The notes under the pieces: model-generated
What the model saw: the letters and a program-made list of their open reading frames with translations, nothing else
Told to the model about the DNA's origin: nothing
Databases searched by the model: none
Shown here: one piece after another, positions 5,871 through 8,052 of the stretch
How the letters are laid out: every line of letters begins with the position of its first letter
Numbering within the stretch: position 1 is the first letter of the stretch
Assembly: GCA_023443145.1 (NCBI GenBank)
Contig: JAEZVS010000163.1
Coordinates: 1 to 8,052, forward strand
Source: Bacillota bacterium
GTDB lineage: Bacteria; Bacillota; Peptococcia; Peptococcales; Peptococcaceae
DNA length: 8,052 nt
Reading direction: 5' to 3'
Program-made: the position numbers and the translations under genes

Positions 5871-6401
5871 ATAAGTAAAGAGCTTCGAGCCAATGAGGAA
5901 ATCAGATGCCGTGAGGTGCGCCTCATTGACGTGTCCGGTGAGCAATTGGGGGTTATGCACCCCAAAGAAGCCATGAAGCATGCCCATGAACGCGGTCTCG
6001 ACCTGGTGGAGATTGCCCCGGGCGCAAAGCCACCGGTCTGCCGTATCATGGACTATGGGAAGTTTAAGTACGAGCAAAGCAAAAAAGAACGTGAAGCTAA
6101 AAAGAATCAAAAAGTTATTTCCATCAAGGAAGTCAAATTGCGTCCCAATATTGAAGATCACGATTTTCACACCAAGGTGCGCAATGCGGAAAAATTCCTG
6201 AAAGAAGGCAATAAAGTAAAAGTGACCATTATGTTCCGCGGACGAGAAATCACCCACGCAGAAAATGGTCGTGAACTTTGCGAACGGGTGGCCGACGAAG
6301 TAAAAGGCGTGGCCAAAGTGGAAAAAGTGCCCAAGGTAGAAGGGCGGAACATGACCATGATGCTGGTGCCTCTAAAAGAAAAAGAAAAAGAGGCTCAGTA
6401 A
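5871..6401 (+). CDS. infC: Translation initiation factor IF-3, apparent ATA start
   Basis: IF-3 binds the 30S subunit, prevents premature 50S joining and proofreads the initiation codon. The N-terminal domain is seen in SKELRANEEIRCREVRLI, GEQLGVM and GLDLVEIAP, and in PPVCRIMDYGKFKYEQ, the family signature. A Lys-rich linker follows (KKEREAKKNQKV), then the C-terminal domain with RPNIEDHDFHTKVRNAEKFL, KVTIMFRGREITH and PKVEGRNMTMML. Starting at ATA (5871) gives 176 residues, normal for IF-3, beginning exactly where the conserved ISKEL segment starts. Frames opened further upstream (TTG at 5787, ATG at 5856) would run through the attenuator or the SD. A non-canonical start, usually AUU, is a known autoregulatory device in infC because IF-3 rejects such codons. 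It is the first gene of infC-rpmI-rplT and is controlled by the leader attenuator. Confidence 0.95.
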   Translation: MSKELRANEEIRCREVRLIDVSGEQLGVMHPKEAMKHAHERGLDLVEIAPGAKPPVCRIMDYGKFKYEQSKKEREAKKNQKVISIKEVKLRPNIEDHDFHTKVRNAEKFLKEGNKVKVTIMFRGREITHAENGRELCERVADEVKGVAKVEKVPKVEGRNMTMMLVPLKEKEKEAQ

Positions 6402-6402
6402 A

Positions 6403-6416
6403 AACAGCCGGCTGTT
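6403..6416. repeat. 14-base palindrome after infC
   Basis: AACAGCCGGCTGTT is a perfect palindrome immediately after the infC stop codon. In RNA it could form only a short stem with a CCGG loop and has no T tract. A second weak hairpin lies at 6446-6471 (AATC/GATT and AACG/CGTT with an internal loop). Both are in the 114-base infC-rpmI spacer; a role in rpmI translation or transcript processing is possible but unproven. Confidence 0.35.
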
Positions 6417-6515
6417 CGTTGGCGAAATCGTATTTGCAAAGTGAAAATCGCGCAACGGCCCGTTTGTGATTAATATTTTGTTTTATCAGTCCAAAAAGAA
6501 AATGGAGAGAGATTT

Positions 6516-6704
6516 ATGCCTAAAATGAAAACCCATAGAGGTGCCGCCAAACGTTTCAGACGTACCGGCACCGGTAAAATCAGACGTTATCATGGTTATA
6601 CCAGCCATATTCTGGAAAAGAAATCCGCCAAAAGAAAGCGCAATCTGCGCAAAGGCGCTATCATGTTTAAAGGTGATGCCAAACGCATCAGTAAAATCAT
6701 CTAA
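6516..6704 (+). CDS. rpmI: Large-subunit ribosomal protein bL35
   Basis: Ribosomal protein L35 is 62 residues, close to the usual 64-66. The sequence opens with [22 protein letters not shown], the family signature, and is strongly basic throughout, as expected for an rRNA-binding protein of the 50S subunit. SKILEK-type helix positions are filled by [17 protein letters not shown], and the C-terminus ends in [10 protein letters not shown]. The ATG at 6516 follows GGAGAG (6504-6509) by six bases. It lies between infC and rplT in the conserved operon, with a 21-base gap to rplT. It is shared by the leader attenuator, and nothing unusual is seen. Confidence 0.97.
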   Translation: MPKMKTHRGAAKRFRRTGTGKIRRYHGYTSHILEKKSAKRKRNLRKGAIMFKGDAKRISKII

Positions 6705-6725
6705 GAGAGCAGGGAGAGGACAAGC

Positions 6726-7079
6726 ATGGCTAGAATCAAACGCGGGATGAATACCCATAGAAGACATAAAAAAATCATGAAGCAGGCCCGGGGCTATTAT
6801 GGCGCCCGCTCCCGCTCTTATCGTGTGGCCCATCAGGCGGTCATGAGAAGCGGTCAATATGCCTATGAACATAGACGTTTGCGCAAACGCGATTTCCGTA
6901 AACTTTGGATTGCCCGTATCAACGCCGGCGCGCGTATGAACGGTCTCAGTTATAATCGGTTCATGCATGGCTTAAAAGTGGCCGGCGTAGATATGAACCG
7001 CAAAATGTTGGCTGAATTGGCTGTTAGCGACGAAAAGGCTTTTGCCGATCTTTGCGAAGTGGCAAAAAATAGCTTATAA
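6726..7079 (+). CDS. rplT: Large-subunit ribosomal protein bL20
   Basis: Ribosomal protein L20, 117 residues (usual length), is needed early in 50S assembly and, in Bacillota, is the repressor of its own operon through the leader. The basic N-terminal extension ([20 protein letters not shown] and [17 protein letters not shown]) threads into 23S r[24 protein letters not shown] (residues about 51-71) is the family signature leading into the globular C-terminal half with [13 protein letters not shown] and [10 protein letters not shown]. The ATG is preceded by GGGAGAGGA (6712-6720). It is the last gene of the operon, with a strong terminator starting two bases after its stop. Confidence 0.98.
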   Translation: MARIKRGMNTHRRHKKIMKQARGYYGARSRSYRVAHQAVMRSGQYAYEHRRLRKRDFRKLWIARINAGARMNGLSYNRFMHGLKVAGVDMNRKMLAELAVSDEKAFADLCEVAKNSL

Positions 7080-7080
7080 T

Positions 7081-7112
7081 AAAAAAGCCCTCTCTGGCGA
7101 GAGGGCTTTTTT
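7081..7112 (+). terminator. Terminator of infC-rpmI-rplT
   Basis: GCCCTCTC (7087-7094) pairs perfectly with GAGAGGGC (7099-7106) around loop TGGC, with six T residues after it and six A residues before it. The A tract would allow function on the minus strand too. Confidence 0.95.
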
Positions 7113-7209
7113 CAAACAACGAATAAAATGGCGCGGCATAGGCAGTTATGGTTGTGATGGCACATGATGGCCGAGCCTGCGGACACTTTTAGAAGGGGGG
7201 CGTGATGAG

Positions 7210-8052
7210 ATGGCAACAACTCTTTTGGAGCTTCTTCTGGCGCAAGGAGAGCGGTGGCTGTCCGGCGAAGACGCGGCACGGCAGTTGGGTCTGTCTCGAG
7301 CCATGATATGGAAGCAGGTGGATCGTTTGCGTGAAAAAGGTGTGGCCATTGATGCCGCCACACGCAAAGGCTATCGTTTGAGAGATACGTCACGTTTGCT
7401 TACAAAGGAAACGCTGATGTGGGCGTTGGCTGAAGAAAACGAAGCAGATGCCTTTTGTTTGACCTATCTGCCTCAGGTGGATTCCACCAATACCCAAGCT
7501 AAGATGTTGGCCGATGACGGCGCGCCCGAATGGACGGTGGTGGTGGCCGGTAAACAAACGGCCGGGCGCGGTCGTCGTGGGCGCTCTTTTTATTCACCGG
7601 AGGGCACCGGGCTTTATATGAGTGTTGTCGTATACCCGAAGGTGGCACCCGGGGCGGCCACTCTTTTGACGATTGCAGCTGCGGCAGCGGTGGCCGATGC
7701 GTTGGAAGAGGCCACCGGCAGACAAAGTCAGATCAAATGGGTCAACGACATCTACATGAATGATAAAAAAGTGGCAGGGATTTTAACCGAAGCCGCTCTT
7801 TCGGTGGAAGACGACCAACTTCGCTATGCGGTGGTGGGAATGGGCATCAACATATTTACAGAGCATTTCCCCGAGGATGTGGCTTCGGTGGCCGGCGCCG
7901 TTTGGCCGGCAGATGAGGCGGCGCCGCCTCTCTTTATGAGTCGTTTGGCGGCGCGTGTTCTGGTGTCTTTTCGCCAGCATGTGTCGGATCTCCTGGCGCG
8001 AGCGTATTTGCCCCGTTATCGTAGCCGTCTGCGTTATCAAAATGAGCAGGTG
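7210..8052 (+). CDS. birA: Biotin-protein ligase / biotin repressor BirA, 3' end beyond window
   Basis: The visible 281 residues run off the right edge. Residues about 14-41 (RWLSGEDAARQLGLSRAMIWKQVDRLR) form the winged helix-turn-helix of group II BirA, and KGYRL (53-57) is its wing. The ligase domain follows: DSTNTQAK (91-98), GRGRRGR (119-125), the biotinyl-AMP binding loop, SPEGTGLYMSV (129-139), KWVNDIY (176-182) with KVAGILTE (187-194), and VVGMGINI (208-215). It activates biotin with ATP and attaches it to carboxyl-carrier proteins; the DNA-binding part suggests it also represses biotin genes. The ATG at 7210 is the only ATG, GTG or TTG in frame after a TGA at 7165, and has a G-rich SD (7194-7200) nine bases upstream. 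The 97-base spacer from the rplT terminator shows no clear promoter or BirA operator. Confidence 0.95.
   Translation, partial: MATTLLELLLAQGERWLSGEDAARQLGLSRAMIWKQVDRLREKGVAIDAATRKGYRLRDTSRLLTKETLMWALAEENEADAFCLTYLPQVDSTNTQAKMLADDGAPEWTVVVAGKQTAGRGRRGRSFYSPEGTGLYMSVVVYPKVAPGAATLLTIAAAAAVADALEEATGRQSQIKWVNDIYMNDKKVAGILTEAALSVEDDQLRYAVVGMGINIFTEHFPEDVASVAGAVWPADEAAPPLFMSRLAARVLVSFRQHVSDLLARAYLPRYRSRLRYQNEQV

Noticed and set aside
7157..7192. Eleven-codon open frame between the rplT terminator and birA
   Set aside because: It has no SD and is too short to support; such frames arise by chance.
7113..7209. birA promoter or BirA operator in the spacer
   Set aside because: A TAAAAT lies at 7124-7129, but no -35 box stands at the right spacing, and no BirA-type inverted repeat was found.

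Overview
The window looks like a chromosomal segment of a Bacillota (Firmicutes) bacterium with a roughly even base composition. The signs are strong Shine-Dalgarno (SD) sequences before nearly every gene, sharp sigma-A type promoters, an infC-rpmI-rplT operon preceded by a transcription attenuator of the L20-leader kind, a YacP/Rae1 type NYN nuclease, and a BirA with an N-terminal DNA-binding domain. I cannot place it below phylum with confidence. No mobile element, CRISPR array or phage gene is visible.

Layout, left to right. The 3' part of a YacP-like NYN ribonuclease gene enters from the left edge (1-389). It is followed at once by a compact four-tRNA operon (Tyr-GTA, initiator Met-CAT, Thr-GGT, elongator Met-CAT; 467-779) with its own consensus promoter and an intrinsic terminator. 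Next comes a two-gene rightward operon (928-3386): an HSL-family alpha/beta hydrolase whose last codons overlap the start of a glycerol kinase gene (glpK). A bidirectional terminator at 3468-3504 separates this from a leftward operon (5299 to 3506), which encodes a YeiH/UPF0324-type membrane transporter and a 96-residue two-helix membrane protein of unknown function that starts at TTG.

The 571-base divergent intergenic region (5300-5870) holds the leftward transporter promoter, two inverted-repeat structures of unknown role, a strong rightward promoter, and a leader that can fold either as an intrinsic terminator or as a long-range antiterminator. It leads into infC (translation factor IF3, apparently starting at an ATA codon), rpmI (L35) and rplT (L20), closed by a strong terminator. 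The window ends inside birA, the biotin-protein ligase and repressor.

Functionally the segment is mostly translation machinery (tRNAs, IF3, L35, L20, and a nuclease whose family acts on ribosome-bound mRNA) interleaved with a small lipid/glycerol module and a transporter module. The observations most worth checking are the non-canonical infC start together with its two-state attenuator, the hydrolase-glycerol kinase coupling, the unknown small membrane partner of the transporter, and the foldback sequence upstream of the infC promoter. I do not see a clear new defence or mobile system here.
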